Source: CALESS01 sp041741455
GTDB taxonomy: Bacteria; Chloroflexota; Anaerolineae; Anaerolineales; Anaerolineaceae
Length of the DNA stretch: 64,000 bases
Assembly (NCBI GenBank): GCA_041741455.1
Contig: JBGSJZ010000108.1
Span: 124,001 to 188,000 of the forward strand
Reading direction: 5' to 3'
The translations under genes and the position numbers were made by a program. A model generated the notes under the pieces. It was not told the origin of the DNA, ran no database searches, and was given only the letters and a program-made list of their open reading frames with translations. Shown piece after piece: positions 26,945 to 36,500 of the stretch; the stretch's first letter is position 1; every line of letters begins with the position of its first letter.

Positions 26945-28630
26945 TTGCGTAAACTGACATTTCTGGATGGTTTCATGGGTTTGGCCTTCCTGGTAGCGCT
27001 GGTTATTCGCTTGACAGGGCTAGGGAGTATCCCGCTAAACGATTCTGAGGCTAAATGGGCTTTTCAGGCATTGGAATTGGCGCGCGGAGGTTCAACAGTG
27101 GGTGCAGAAACCGGAGTGATTCTTTGGAGTAGCCTTCTATTTGGACTACTGGGTGGCAGCAATTTCCTGGCGCGATTTATCCCGGCATTCATTGGCTCAT
27201 GGATTGTGTTTACGCCAATATTCTTCCAGAAAAAATTTGGAAACGTTACCACGGTTATTTTCTCGTTTGGTCTGGCCCTTGATCCGCTTCTGGTGGGTAT
27301 TTCCCGTCACGTGGATGGTCTTAGCATGTCAATCACGCTTGCCTGTCTGGCAGCTGGCTTCTGGTATTGGCGTAAGGACCTGATGTTTGGACTTTGCCTC
27401 GGAATATACCTGATCACAGGACCTTCTGCCTGGTTGGGGTTGACAATCCTTGGCGTGATCGTTCTAGTTAACCGGATTTTCCTCAGCGAAAAGAAAGACA
27501 ATGCAGATTTACAAAAAGGAATTCTTGTCCATTGGAAATCGATATTCCTTGGCCTGGGGATCAGTCTATTTGTTTTTGGCACCCTGCTTATGTTTACCCC
27601 TACCGGGATCAGTGGAGCTTTGGAAGGACTGGCGGCTTATTGGAATAGTTGGAAAGGCAACCTGGAAAATCAATATTCAGCAGGCATGATCATCATGGCT
27701 GTATTGAATTATTTGCTGATGCCCGTTCTGCTAGGAATCAGTGGGATGATCCAGGGGATCAGGTCTAAAAATAAAGAGGATTTGAAGATGACAGCGTGGG
27801 TTCTTTCAACCCTGCTGGTACTTATCATTTATCCAGGTTTTGAAATTCGACATCTTGCCTGGATCTCCCCATTATTTTGGATCATCGCTGCCCGCCAGAT
27901 CAGTAAAATATCCTGGAAACCAAGGAAAGGTCCAAGTTTATTGATGGGTGTGGTTACCCTGGTCATGATGGTGTTTATTCTGATTAATTTCAATACACTG
28001 GTCAATAGTTTGGAACCGGGATTGAGATTGTCTGCAATCGGGATTTCGTTTTTAATCATTCTACTAACTGGTTTTTTGGTTTGGTGGGGTTGGTCATTTG
28101 ATGAAGCCAGGTTTGGCTTTGGATTAGGAGTGCTGATTATCCTAATGGGTCTTACCTTTGCCGGTGCTTGGCGGAGTGCTGGTTTGAACGGAAAGATCAA
28201 TCTGGAAATGACCAATTTATCCCCGGCATTTGTGGATTCAGATTTAATGGATATTTCCATCGGCGATCTTAGTGAGTGGAACACCGGTGAGCGAGAATTC
28301 CTGGATGTAGTTTCCCTGGGGGTACAATCTCCGGCAGTAGATTGGATGATGCGTGATTTGGTGAATTATCAGGAAGTAAACTCAATCACTGCGGGTGAGA
28401 ATCCGGATATCATTATTGCCGCCTCGGATGCGGTGCTGGGACAAACAGAACTCTATACCGGACAGGAATTCACCCTTAGAGAGATTCCAATCTGGGATGG
28501 GTTGACCGCCCGCCAATGGATTGGTTGGTTAATGCGGCGAGAGCTAATGGTTAATCAAGAGACCATTTTGTTATGGGCTCGCAGTGATTTGTTTCCCGGA
28601 ACAATAAGTAACAAGAGCACCGGGGAATGA
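26945..28630 (+). CDS. GT39-like polytopic membrane protein
   Basis: A 561-residue membrane protein of GT-C layout with about eleven predicted helices. The first outer loop has IPLNDSEAKWAFQALELARG, where Asp33 and Glu35 give the acidic pair usual for dolichyl- or polyprenyl-phosphate-sugar transferases. The C-terminal ~140 residues form a soluble domain (DLMDISIGDLSEWNTGEREF; AVDWMMRDLVNYQEV; ARQWIGWLMRRELM). The start is TTG 26945 with GGAG seven bases upstream; an overlapping ATG at 26932 is in another frame and stops at once. It overlaps the start of the acyltransferase gene (ATGA). Function is inferred from fold-like features and place only. Confidence 0.78.
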   Translation: MRKLTFLDGFMGLAFLVALVIRLTGLGSIPLNDSEAKWAFQALELARGGSTVGAETGVILWSSLLFGLLGGSNFLARFIPAFIGSWIVFTPIFFQKKFGNVTTVIFSFGLALDPLLVGISRHVDGLSMSITLACLAAGFWYWRKDLMFGLCLGIYLITGPSAWLGLTILGVIVLVNRIFLSEKKDNADLQKGILVHWKSIFLGLGISLFVFGTLLMFTPTGISGALEGLAAYWNSWKGNLENQYSAGMIIMAVLNYLLMPVLLGISGMIQGIRSKNKEDLKMTAWVLSTLLVLIIYPGFEIRHLAWISPLFWIIAARQISKISWKPRKGPSLLMGVVTLVMMVFILINFNTLVNSLEPGLRLSAIGISFLIILLTGFLVWWGWSFDEARFGFGLGVLIILMGLTFAGAWRSAGLNGKINLEMTNLSPAFVDSDLMDISIGDLSEWNTGEREFLDVVSLGVQSPAVDWMMRDLVNYQEVNSITAGENPDIIIAASDAVLGQTELYTGQEFTLREIPIWDGLTARQWIGWLMRRELMVNQETILLWARSDLFPGTISNKSTGE

Positions 28631-29343
28631 TAAGGAAACCAAATACCTATCGCGTTAAGATTGGAAACAGGGTTGGGCGTTTTGTCCTGCGTACGATCGG
28701 CCGTTATGGATTATATGCAACCCTTGCGCGACCAGTATTAAATGGTATGGAAAATGTTCCGCCTCCTAGTGGGTATATCATCGCATTCAACCACTTATCC
28801 ATATTCGATCCACCTTTCTTAATTTGCCATTGGCCTTACCCACCTGAATGGATAGGAGCAGCAGAGGTTTTTGAAGAAAAAGGTAAGAAGATTTTTGCTC
28901 ACATGTATGGCGGAATACCTCTCGATCGAGATCAGTATGACCGCCAGGCAATGGAAAAAGCAGTCAATGTGCTTAAGAGTGGATTTCCCCTGATGGTGGC
29001 GCCGGAGATGAGAATTACCCGCCAACCCGGGATGCGCCAGGCGCGCACTGGAGTCTCCTATCTGGCGCATCGCTCTGGCGTGCCAATATTACCGGTTGGC
29101 ATCACAGGTACTCCATCTAGCTTTATGCAGGAAGTAGTGAAATTAAAACGACCCAAATTGAGTTTAAACGTTGGCCATCTGATTCACCTGCCCGCCTTAG
29201 GCGAGAATCGTAAAGCTGACATGCAAAGGAATGCCGACCTGGTTATGGCTCATATTGCCAGTTTGTTGCCGGAGGAGTACCATGGTTATTATGCAAATTA
29301 TCAAACAATTCTAGGGATGGGTGTGAAAAATGACAATTCCTGA
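28627..29343 (+). CDS. 1-acyl-sn-glycerol-3-phosphate acyltransferase family protein (PlsC-like)
   Basis: A 238-residue acyltransferase of the PlsC/LPLAT family. The catalytic H-x4-D motif appears in AFNHLSIFDPPFL. Block II is GGIPLDRDQYDRQAM and block III is the P-E-x-x-R segment VAPEMRITRQPGMRQ, slightly different from the usual EGTR; the final LPVGITGTPSSF block is also present. Enzymes of this type acylate lysophosphatidate or similar lysolipids at the inner membrane face. The start overlaps the stop of the GT39-like gene and the end overlaps cmk by 14 bases. In many bacteria cmk and plsC are neighbours, as here. The acceptor could also be a glycolipid. Confidence 0.88.
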   Translation: MIRKPNTYRVKIGNRVGRFVLRTIGRYGLYATLARPVLNGMENVPPPSGYIIAFNHLSIFDPPFLICHWPYPPEWIGAAEVFEEKGKKIFAHMYGGIPLDRDQYDRQAMEKAVNVLKSGFPLMVAPEMRITRQPGMRQARTGVSYLAHRSGVPILPVGITGTPSSFMQEVVKLKRPKLSLNVGHLIHLPALGENRKADMQRNADLVMAHIASLLPEEYHGYYANYQTILGMGVKNDNS

Positions 29344-30025
29344 ATTAATTGCTATTGATGGACCTGCCGGCGGTGGAAAATCGACGATCGGCGAACTGGT
29401 GGCCAGAGAACTCGATTATTTATACTTTGATACAGGCATCATGTATCGGGCAGCAACCTATGCAGCTCTGAATGCTTATGGGTCGGTGTCTGATGAAGAA
29501 AAAGTAACAGAATTGGCGCAAAGGATCCAAATTGATGTGTGTGAACCAAGCATGAAGGATCAGCGCACTAATGATGTCTTGGTGGATGGAAAGGATGTCA
29601 CCTGGTTGATACGGGAGCATATGGTGGAGAGAAATGTTTCGCAGGTTTCGGCTTACCCTGGAGTCCGGGAAGCCATGACACGTGGCCAACGGTTGATTGG
29701 ACGACGAGGAAAGGTCGTGATGGTAGGAAGGGACATCGGGACTGTAGTTTTTCCTGAGGCAAAAATTAAGATATATTTGACAGCTTCTGCTGAAGAGCGG
29801 GCACTCAGGCGGTTTAATGAAAAAAGGGGCAGGGGCGAGGATGTTGTTTATGAAACCATCCTGGCAGAAATCAAAGCTCGTGATGAAATCGACATCAATC
29901 GAGTGGTTGCTCCCTTAAAGCCTGCTGAAGATGCTATCGTGATCAATACCGATCAATTATCGGTCAATGTAGTTTTCCAACAAGTGATGCAAATCATCCG
30001 AGATAAATCTAAAGATTTAGGATGA
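29330..30025 (+). CDS. cmk: cytidylate kinase
   Basis: A 231-residue P-loop kinase that phosphorylates CMP and dCMP using ATP. The Walker A loop GPAGGGKS is at residues 9-16, followed by YLYFDTGIMYRAATYAAL (the CMP-binding region), VMVGRDIGTVVFP (the conserved GRDIGT), and the lid-like ASAEERALRRFNEKRGRGED. A tail with RDEIDINRVVAPLKPAEDA matches bacterial Cmk, where this Asp/Arg stretch contacts the substrate. Length is standard. It overlaps the PlsC-like gene, a pairing seen in several phyla, and ends the long glycan transcript. Confidence 0.95.
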   Translation: MTIPELIAIDGPAGGGKSTIGELVARELDYLYFDTGIMYRAATYAALNAYGSVSDEEKVTELAQRIQIDVCEPSMKDQRTNDVLVDGKDVTWLIREHMVERNVSQVSAYPGVREAMTRGQRLIGRRGKVVMVGRDIGTVVFPEAKIKIYLTASAEERALRRFNEKRGRGEDVVYETILAEIKARDEIDINRVVAPLKPAEDAIVINTDQLSVNVVFQQVMQIIRDKSKDLG

Positions 30026-30048
30026 TTTGGTGGATTAAAACTGACTAA

Positions 30049-30057
30049 TGCTATAAT
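30049..30057 (+). promoter_or_regulatory. extended -10 promoter of the histidine kinase gene
   Basis: TGCTATAAT at 30049-30057 is a consensus extended -10 element, the same nine bases as at the rpoC promoter. The ATG at 30082 lies 24 bases downstream. A -35 box is not obvious, as expected for extended -10 promoters. Confidence 0.65.
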
Positions 30058-30081
30058 CCTCTTAAGGATTCTTGAGATATC

Positions 30082-33000
30082 ATGCCAGGATTGACAACAG
30101 GCCAGGTTCCGTATATGGGATTTCCATCTGGAGTAACCGGATGGATCGGTTGGATGCTGATTTTTGGCTTATTGATTTGGTTAGCTTGGAGGGAGCGGAA
30201 AAATTTACAGCTTAATCCAGCCTATCGCTGGATCCTTTTATTTATTTCGTTAGCGATAACACCCATCACTTGTAGCATCCTCAAGCTGCCATTAGGTTTC
30301 CTGCCATCGTTTCCCATTCCAGGTGTACCATCAGAGACTTATGATCCAACATTGATCCCGTTGTTAGCCGTGCCATGGATGTTGGCGGCAGGTTTGGTTT
30401 CAAGTATGACTGCAGGAGTGGTAGGCCTATTTTGTGGGATATGGCTTGGATTGTGGAGCACGCACTCGCTGTTTACACCGTTGGAATTTTGGCTATTGGG
30501 TTTAATATTTTCAGCTCTGATCCGACAATCCTACCGGTCTGCGTTTTTTAAATGGTTAGGCCACCCTCTCTTAGCTGCTGTCAGTTTGGCGATTATCAAC
30601 ATCCCTCTGATCATTATGATTGGTTTCCTGGGAACACCAGGTAGCCTGGCGGTTAAGATTGATTATTCCCTGACACAATCCTGGCCGATCTTCATTTCTC
30701 GGGGCTTGGAATTTTTGATTGGTGGAATTTTATGTGAAGTGTTCTATCTTTCGAAATTCAGGCCATGGGATCGACCTGTAAGAGTAAAACCTTCACCGTT
30801 GGAAACCAGCCTGCAAAGCCGGTATTTGATTCGGCTCATTCCATTGTTCTTGATTTTGATCTTTGGATTGACTATAGCTGGGTGGAATTGGGCGGCTAGA
30901 ACAGCCCGGGCTCAAATGGTAAGCCGATTACAAGATGCTGCCGCTGTTGTTTCCAATACAATTCCATATTTCCTGGAAACAGGTCAGAACATCATTTTAA
31001 AACAAGCAACTCCGGATTTGATAGGGTTGAGTCCTGAAGAAATTCACCTCGGGCTAAGTGATCGAATACATCAAGTAGTCTTCTTTGAAGATATGGCCTT
31101 TGTGAATGGAGAATCGCAACTGGCAGTCTGGTATGATGAATCTGGTGAAAGTATTTTATCAACCGAGGAGGAATACGGAGTAAGTCTGGCGTTAAAAGGT
31201 GTAATGGTTCAAACTTACACAGTTGGCAATGGAATGGAGGATGGAAATGTAAATGTTAGTTTTATTGCATCCATCATCAGCGATCAAAAGCCAGTCGGGG
31301 CTTTAATTGGACGGGCGAATCTGGAATCGAATCCAGTTACAGAAATATCGATCAACCAAATTCAATGGCTGCAAAAAGAAGGTGGGATGGGAGCGATCCT
31401 GGATGAAAACCGGACCGTTCTTTACCATACGACTGAAGGATTATTGACGACAACCTATTCTACAGAGCTCCCTATAACATCTGGGATATTTGAGAGTTTG
31501 GATCCTCAGGGGAAACCCATGTTGATGTATTATCAAACATCTCCAGGGCGAAAATGGAGCATCGTGGTTGGATTGCCGACTGATCTTATTCCAGAAAATG
31601 CTTTAAAATTGGCCATTCCGCAATTTTTGCTGGCGTTGGTTGTAGCTTTATTGGTAATTATGGCAATTCTTATTGGTTTACGTACCATTACCAAAGGACT
31701 GCGGTCAGCCTCACAAACAGCCCTGGCGGTTTCCCAAGGGCGGTTAGACGTGCCTGTCCAGGTGCAGGGTGAAGATGAGATTGGACAATTGGGCCTGGCA
31801 TTTGAGACCATGCGGGTGGGATTGAAAAACCGCCTCGAGGAACTCAACAGTCTATTAATTGTGAGTCAGGGAGTTGCCTCCAACCTGCGGACGCAAGACG
31901 CCGTTACCTCTATCCTGGAAGCGGGGTTGCGCAGCAATGCCAGTTGTATCCGAATTGTCGTTGCAGCAGACACGGAAATAGAGCCACTGGCTGGTTCGTC
32001 ACGTTTCTCCCAGGGAGCTGGTGACAATAGCGAAGCCTATGCATACCTGGATGAACAGATTATGGAACTTGTTCGGTACCAGTCTGTGGTTAGTTTTCCA
32101 AACATCAACCGTACCAGGCGATTGACCGTACCCGTCGGGATCAACCAACCGGTTTCCATCATCGCGTTCGCCTTGAATTATGAGCACACGTTTTATGGAA
32201 CCATGTGGGTGGCTTTTGATGAGCCACATTTATTCCCAGATGAAGAAACCCGTTTCTTGACCACATTATCCGGTCAGGCTGCATTGGCAGTAGCGAATTC
32301 GCGCTTGTATACTGCGGCAGAAGTTGGCAGGCAACGTTTGGAAGCTGTGTTGAACTCTGCGCCGGAACCGATTCTTGTGTTTGACGAACATTTGAACCTT
32401 TTGTTACTTAACCCAGCAGCTTTACAGGTGCCAGAATTGGTGGCGACTGCCACCCCTGGAAAACCGGTCAACCAAGTGTTGCCGCATATTGAATTACAGA
32501 AACTGGTTTTGCGTCCTATACAGGAAGGAACAACAACCGGCGAAATTACTCTGGCTAATAAGCGGATCTATTTTGTTTCCATCTCCCAGGTTCATGGGAA
32601 TGGGCAGGTGATGGGCAGGGTGTGTATCCTGAGGGATATAACATACTACAAGAATCTTGACCGAGAAAAATCGGATTATGTGTCCAACGTTAGCCATGAT
32701 TTAAGATCCCCATTAACCTTGCTCAGAGGGTATATCACGATGATCCAAATGATGGGAGACCTGAATGAGCAACAGCAGGGCTTCATCAAGAAAATGATCG
32801 TCAGCGTGGATTCGATGGCTTCGGTCGTGGAAAAATTACTGGACCTGGGAAGATTGGAAAGCGGCGTTGGTCTGGTGATTGGCCGGGTGATGCCGGTCTT
32901 GATCATCGATGAAGTGGTGACCGCGCAAAATGGCGATGCTGCCAAGAAGAATATTCGAATTGATACGAGCAAAGTTCCACGACATCGAATTGAAATTGAA

Positions 33001-33360
33001 GCTGACCCAGCGCTTCTTTCCCAAGCGTTGCGCAATTTACTTGAGAACGCCATCAAATATACAGCGATTGGCGGACAGGTCAGTATTGGATTGGTAGAGC
33101 ATGAAGATTCTATTCTGATTGAAGTACGGGATACCGGAATTGGGATTGCTCCATTGGATTTACCGAGGGTGTTTGAAAAATTTTACCGGAGTAGCAGGCG
33201 GGAAGCTTATTCTCAAAAAGGCAGTGGACTAGGGTTGGCAATTGTGAAATCCATTGTCGAAAGGCAACACGGCAAAGTATGGGTGGAAAGTCAACTGGGA
33301 AAAGGTAGTGTCTTCTTTATTCAACTTCCACTCAAACAGCCGCGTAGTTCCAATCATTAA
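30082..33360 (+). CDS. orphan sensor histidine kinase (multi-TM, HAMP, GAF, PAS, HisKA, HATPase)
   Basis: A 1092-residue membrane sensor kinase. The first ~240 residues hold six or so TM helices, followed by another at LFLILIFGLTIAGW, an outside sensor region of ~230 residues, and a last TM helix (LLALVVALLVIMAILIGL). Then come HAMP (~539-590), GAF (~595-745), PAS (~757-860) and the kinase core: H-box NVSHDLRSPLTLL with His872 as the phosphorylated residue, N-box LRNLLENAIKYTA, G1 VRDTGIGI and G2 GSGLGLAIVKSIVE. No receiver domain and no response-regulator gene lies nearby, so its partner is encoded elsewhere. The multi-helix N-terminus might sense a lipid-soluble or membrane signal. Confidence 0.9.
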   Translation: MPGLTTGQVPYMGFPSGVTGWIGWMLIFGLLIWLAWRERKNLQLNPAYRWILLFISLAITPITCSILKLPLGFLPSFPIPGVPSETYDPTLIPLLAVPWMLAAGLVSSMTAGVVGLFCGIWLGLWSTHSLFTPLEFWLLGLIFSALIRQSYRSAFFKWLGHPLLAAVSLAIINIPLIIMIGFLGTPGSLAVKIDYSLTQSWPIFISRGLEFLIGGILCEVFYLSKFRPWDRPVRVKPSPLETSLQSRYLIRLIPLFLILIFGLTIAGWNWAARTARAQMVSRLQDAAAVVSNTIPYFLETGQNIILKQATPDLIGLSPEEIHLGLSDRIHQVVFFEDMAFVNGESQLAVWYDESGESILSTEEEYGVSLALKGVMVQTYTVGNGMEDGNVNVSFIASIISDQKPVGALIGRANLESNPVTEISINQIQWLQKEGGMGAILDENRTVLYHTTEGLLTTTYSTELPITSGIFESLDPQGKPMLMYYQTSPGRKWSIVVGLPTDLIPENALKLAIPQFLLALVVALLVIMAILIGLRTITKGLRSASQTALAVSQGRLDVPVQVQGEDEIGQLGLAFETMRVGLKNRLEELNSLLIVSQGVASNLRTQDAVTSILEAGLRSNASCIRIVVAADTEIEPLAGSSRFSQGAGDNSEAYAYLDEQIMELVRYQSVVSFPNINRTRRLTVPVGINQPVSIIAFALNYEHTFYGTMWVAFDEPHLFPDEETRFLTTLSGQAALAVANSRLYTAAEVGRQRLEAVLNSAPEPILVFDEHLNLLLLNPAALQVPELVATATPGKPVNQVLPHIELQKLVLRPIQEGTTTGEITLANKRIYFVSISQVHGNGQVMGRVCILRDITYYKNLDREKSDYVSNVSHDLRSPLTLLRGYITMIQMMGDLNEQQQGFIKKMIVSVDSMASVVEKLLDLGRLESGVGLVIGRVMPVLIIDEVVTAQNGDAAKKNIRIDTSKVPRHRIEIEADPALLSQALRNLLENAIKYTAIGGQVSIGLVEHEDSILIEVRDTGIGIAPLDLPRVFEKFYRSSRREAYSQKGSGLGLAIVKSIVERQHGKVWVESQLGKGSVFFIQLPLKQPRSSNH

Positions 33361-33381
33361 TCCAATTCTTAACCAAAAGTA

Positions 33382-33409
33382 TTGAATCTAAGCAATTATG
33401 TGCTATAAT
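33382..33409 (+). promoter_or_regulatory. strong sigma-70 promoter of rpoC
   Basis: TTGAAT at 33382-33387, 16 bases, then TATAAT at 33404-33409 with TGC directly before it (extended -10). This is the best promoter match in the window. Transcription from about 33416 leaves a leader of roughly 108 bases. Confidence 0.8.
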
Positions 33410-33453
33410 ATTCGTTTGCTGTGAATTCTTTATGTACTCTTCTTCTATTCGTT

Positions 33454-33483
33454 GGCGCCTAAGACAAATTTGTCTTAAGCGCT
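33454..33483 (+). promoter_or_regulatory. palindrome/hairpin in the rpoC 5' leader
   Basis: TAAGACAAA (33460-33468) is directly followed by its exact inverse TTTGTCTTA (33469-33477). After one mismatch the dyad continues with GCGC pairs on both sides (33455-33458 with 33479-33482). It lies between the promoter and the ribosome binding site (AGGAGG, 33511-33516) and lacks a T-run, so it is more likely an operator or RNA processing element than a terminator. Confidence 0.55.
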
Positions 33484-33523
33484 CATTTGTGTTTCTCCAG
33501 GAACTCACTGAGGAGGCAATTTC

Positions 33524-36500
33524 GTGGAAACTAAGAGTCTTGTTGCACTCCGTATTAATCTGGCATCACCTGAGACGATCCGCAGTTGGTCGTATGGTGA
33601 GGTTTTAAAGCCTGAAACGATCAATTACAGGCGCCTTCGTCCGGAAAAAGATGGCTTGTTTTGCGAGGCGATTTTTGGCCCAACGCGCGATTGGCAATGT
33701 TATTGTGGGAAGTATAAGAATCCCCGATACAAAGGTCTGATTTGTGATAAATGCGGTGTAGAGGTGACGCGGGCTGCTGTGCGCCGCGAGCGGATGGGGC
33801 ATATTGAACTGGCTACCCCCGTTGCCCATATCTGGTACACCCGCAGAATTCCATCCTACCTTGGATTGCTGCTGGATATTTCCCGCCGTAATTTGGACCG
33901 AGTTCTGTATTTTGCCCAATATATTGTGACTTATGTGGACGAAGAAGCCCGCCAGAAGGCATTACGCCGATTGGAAGATGAAATTTCGGTTTCCGAGCGT
34001 GAACAGGCCAACGAGATCAATGCCAAGATCCTGGATGTAAAAACTGCCCGTGACAAACGGTTGGCTGAGTTGCAACAAGCCCGGAAAGAACGTGAGGATC
34101 GGGCCGACGAACAGATTGCCACCCGGCTGGAACCGGTAGTACAGGAAGCACAGAGCCTGGAGCAATTGTTACAGGGTAAGAAAGACACGGCTGCGACTTC
34201 AGCGATTGTATTCCGATCTGCCAATTTAATATTGGTTGAAGCCGGTCAAATGATCACTTCAGCCACGCTCAGCCAATTACAGCGGCAGGTCAAAGAGTTG
34301 CTGGAATCGATCGAAAAAGAGTTTAAATCTGAAATGCAACGCGATCTTGAACAGCTTGAGATGGACAAAGCCAAAGTCCGCGCTGAAGCTGATGAGCAGA
34401 TGGAAGCTCTGCGAAACGAACTGGAAGACCAAACCGTTGAGAATTCCGGGCGCAATACCCGTGACCGGGATGAGTTGATGGATCTACGGCCGTTCACCTT
34501 CCTGAGCGAAACCCGCTTCCGCGAGTTGAAGCAACGCTGGGGACAGGTCTTCCGGGCCGATATGGGCGCTGAAGCTTTTTATGACATTTTACGGCGGCTG
34601 GACCTTGAAAAACTTTCCGTTGATCTTTGGACTGAAGTCCGGACTTCCAAGAGCAAGCAGAAACGCAAGAAAGCAACCACGCGTTTGAAAGTGGTGGAAT
34701 CCTTCCGCCGCTCCGGCAACCGGCCTGAATGGATGATTTTGACCGTTCTGCCGGTTATTCCGCCCGATTTACGCCCAATGGTGCAGTTGGATGGCGGGCG
34801 CTTTGCCACCTCTGACTTAAACGACCTTTATCGACGGGTGATTAACCGCAATAACCGACTCAAGCGTTTGCAGGAGCTTGGAGCCCCAGATGTGATCATC
34901 CGGAATGAGAAGCGCATGCTGCAAGAAGCGGTCGATTCTTTGATTGATAACTCGCAGCGCGGTAAAGCCCTTTCCCGTCGTGGACGGCGCGAATTAAAAT
35001 CTCTGAGTGACATGCTGAAGGGCAAGAAGGGGCGTTTCCGCCGCAACCTGCTGGGGAAGCGTGTAGACTACTCCGGACGCTCTGTGATCGTGGTTGGTCC
35101 GACGTTGAAGCTTTACCAATGTGGTCTGCCAAAAACCATGGCTTTAGAACTGTTCCGCCCGTTTGTTATTGCCCGGCTGGTCACCAAGGGGTATGCTGCC
35201 AATGTGAAGGGTGCCCGGCGTTTCATCGAACGCAACCGACCGGAAGTTTGGGAAGCACTCGAAGAAGTGATTTCTGAACGACCTGTGCTGCTGAACCGTG
35301 CTCCAACGCTGCACCGCCTTGGTATTCAGGCCTTTGAACCCGTCTTGATTGAAGGTAGTGCCATTCAATTACATCCATTGGTGACTACAGCTTTTAATGC
35401 GGACTTTGATGGCGACCAGATGGCAGTGCATGTGCCCCTTTCTGAAAAGGCAGTAAAGGAAGCCCGGGAACGGATGCTTTCATCCAAGAACTTGTTGAAA
35501 CCAGCTGATGGTGAACCGATCATCAGCCCATCCAAGGATATGGTGCTGGGAGTTTATTATCTGACCATGGATGATACTCGTCCCCACAAGGGTGATGGGC
35601 GGGTGTTTGGCGATATGGATGAAGTTGATCTGGCATATAGCCTGGGTCAGGTTGAAGTTCACACAAAGATCACCATGCGCGTGACAACCTGGAATGACGA
35701 GGTAAATAATCGGCTGTCAGAACCTGTGACAACTTTGGTAAAAACTACTGTAGGTCGGGTGATTTTCAATCGAGTTCTGCCGGATAAGGTGCGTTTTGTC
35801 AATGATGTTTTGGACAAAGGTGGTGTTAAGGACTTGATTGCAGCTGTTTATGAAATCTGCGGTCAGGAAGAAACCACTGAGGTGGCTGACGCAATTAAGG
35901 ATATCGGTTTTGAATATGCCATGCGCTCTGGCTCAACCATTGCCGTGGCTGACATCACCATCCCGGTACAGAAAGCTGAAATCCTGGAAAAAGCCCAACA
36001 GGAAGTAGAAAGAATCAACAAGGATTTCCGCCGTGGCTTGTTGACCGAACAAGAACGCAACGAACGCATCATCGAAGTCTGGCAGGAAACCACCAAGAAG
36101 GTTGCCAAGGCGGTTAAAGAGTCGATGGATCCCAACGGTAACCTTTCAACAATGGCAAGTTCCGGCGCTACCAAGGGCGGTTTTGGTCCAATCAGCCAGT
36201 TGGCTGGCATGCGTGGTTTGATGGCTGATCCGGCGGGCCGGATTATTCGTTTGCCCATTCAGTCCAACTTCCGTGAAGGTTTGACTGCTCTTGAATACTT
36301 CATCTCCACCCACGGCGCTCGAAAGGGTCTGGCGGATACGGCTTTACGAACCGCAGATGCGGGTTATTTGACTCGCCGCCTGGTGGATGTTGCGCAAGAT
36401 GTCATTGTCAATGAAGCTGACTGCCTGACCGAAGAAGGCATTGTTTTGCGGAGATCGGATGATGTGGCCGGTCAATCTTTCGGAACACGGCTATTTGGAC

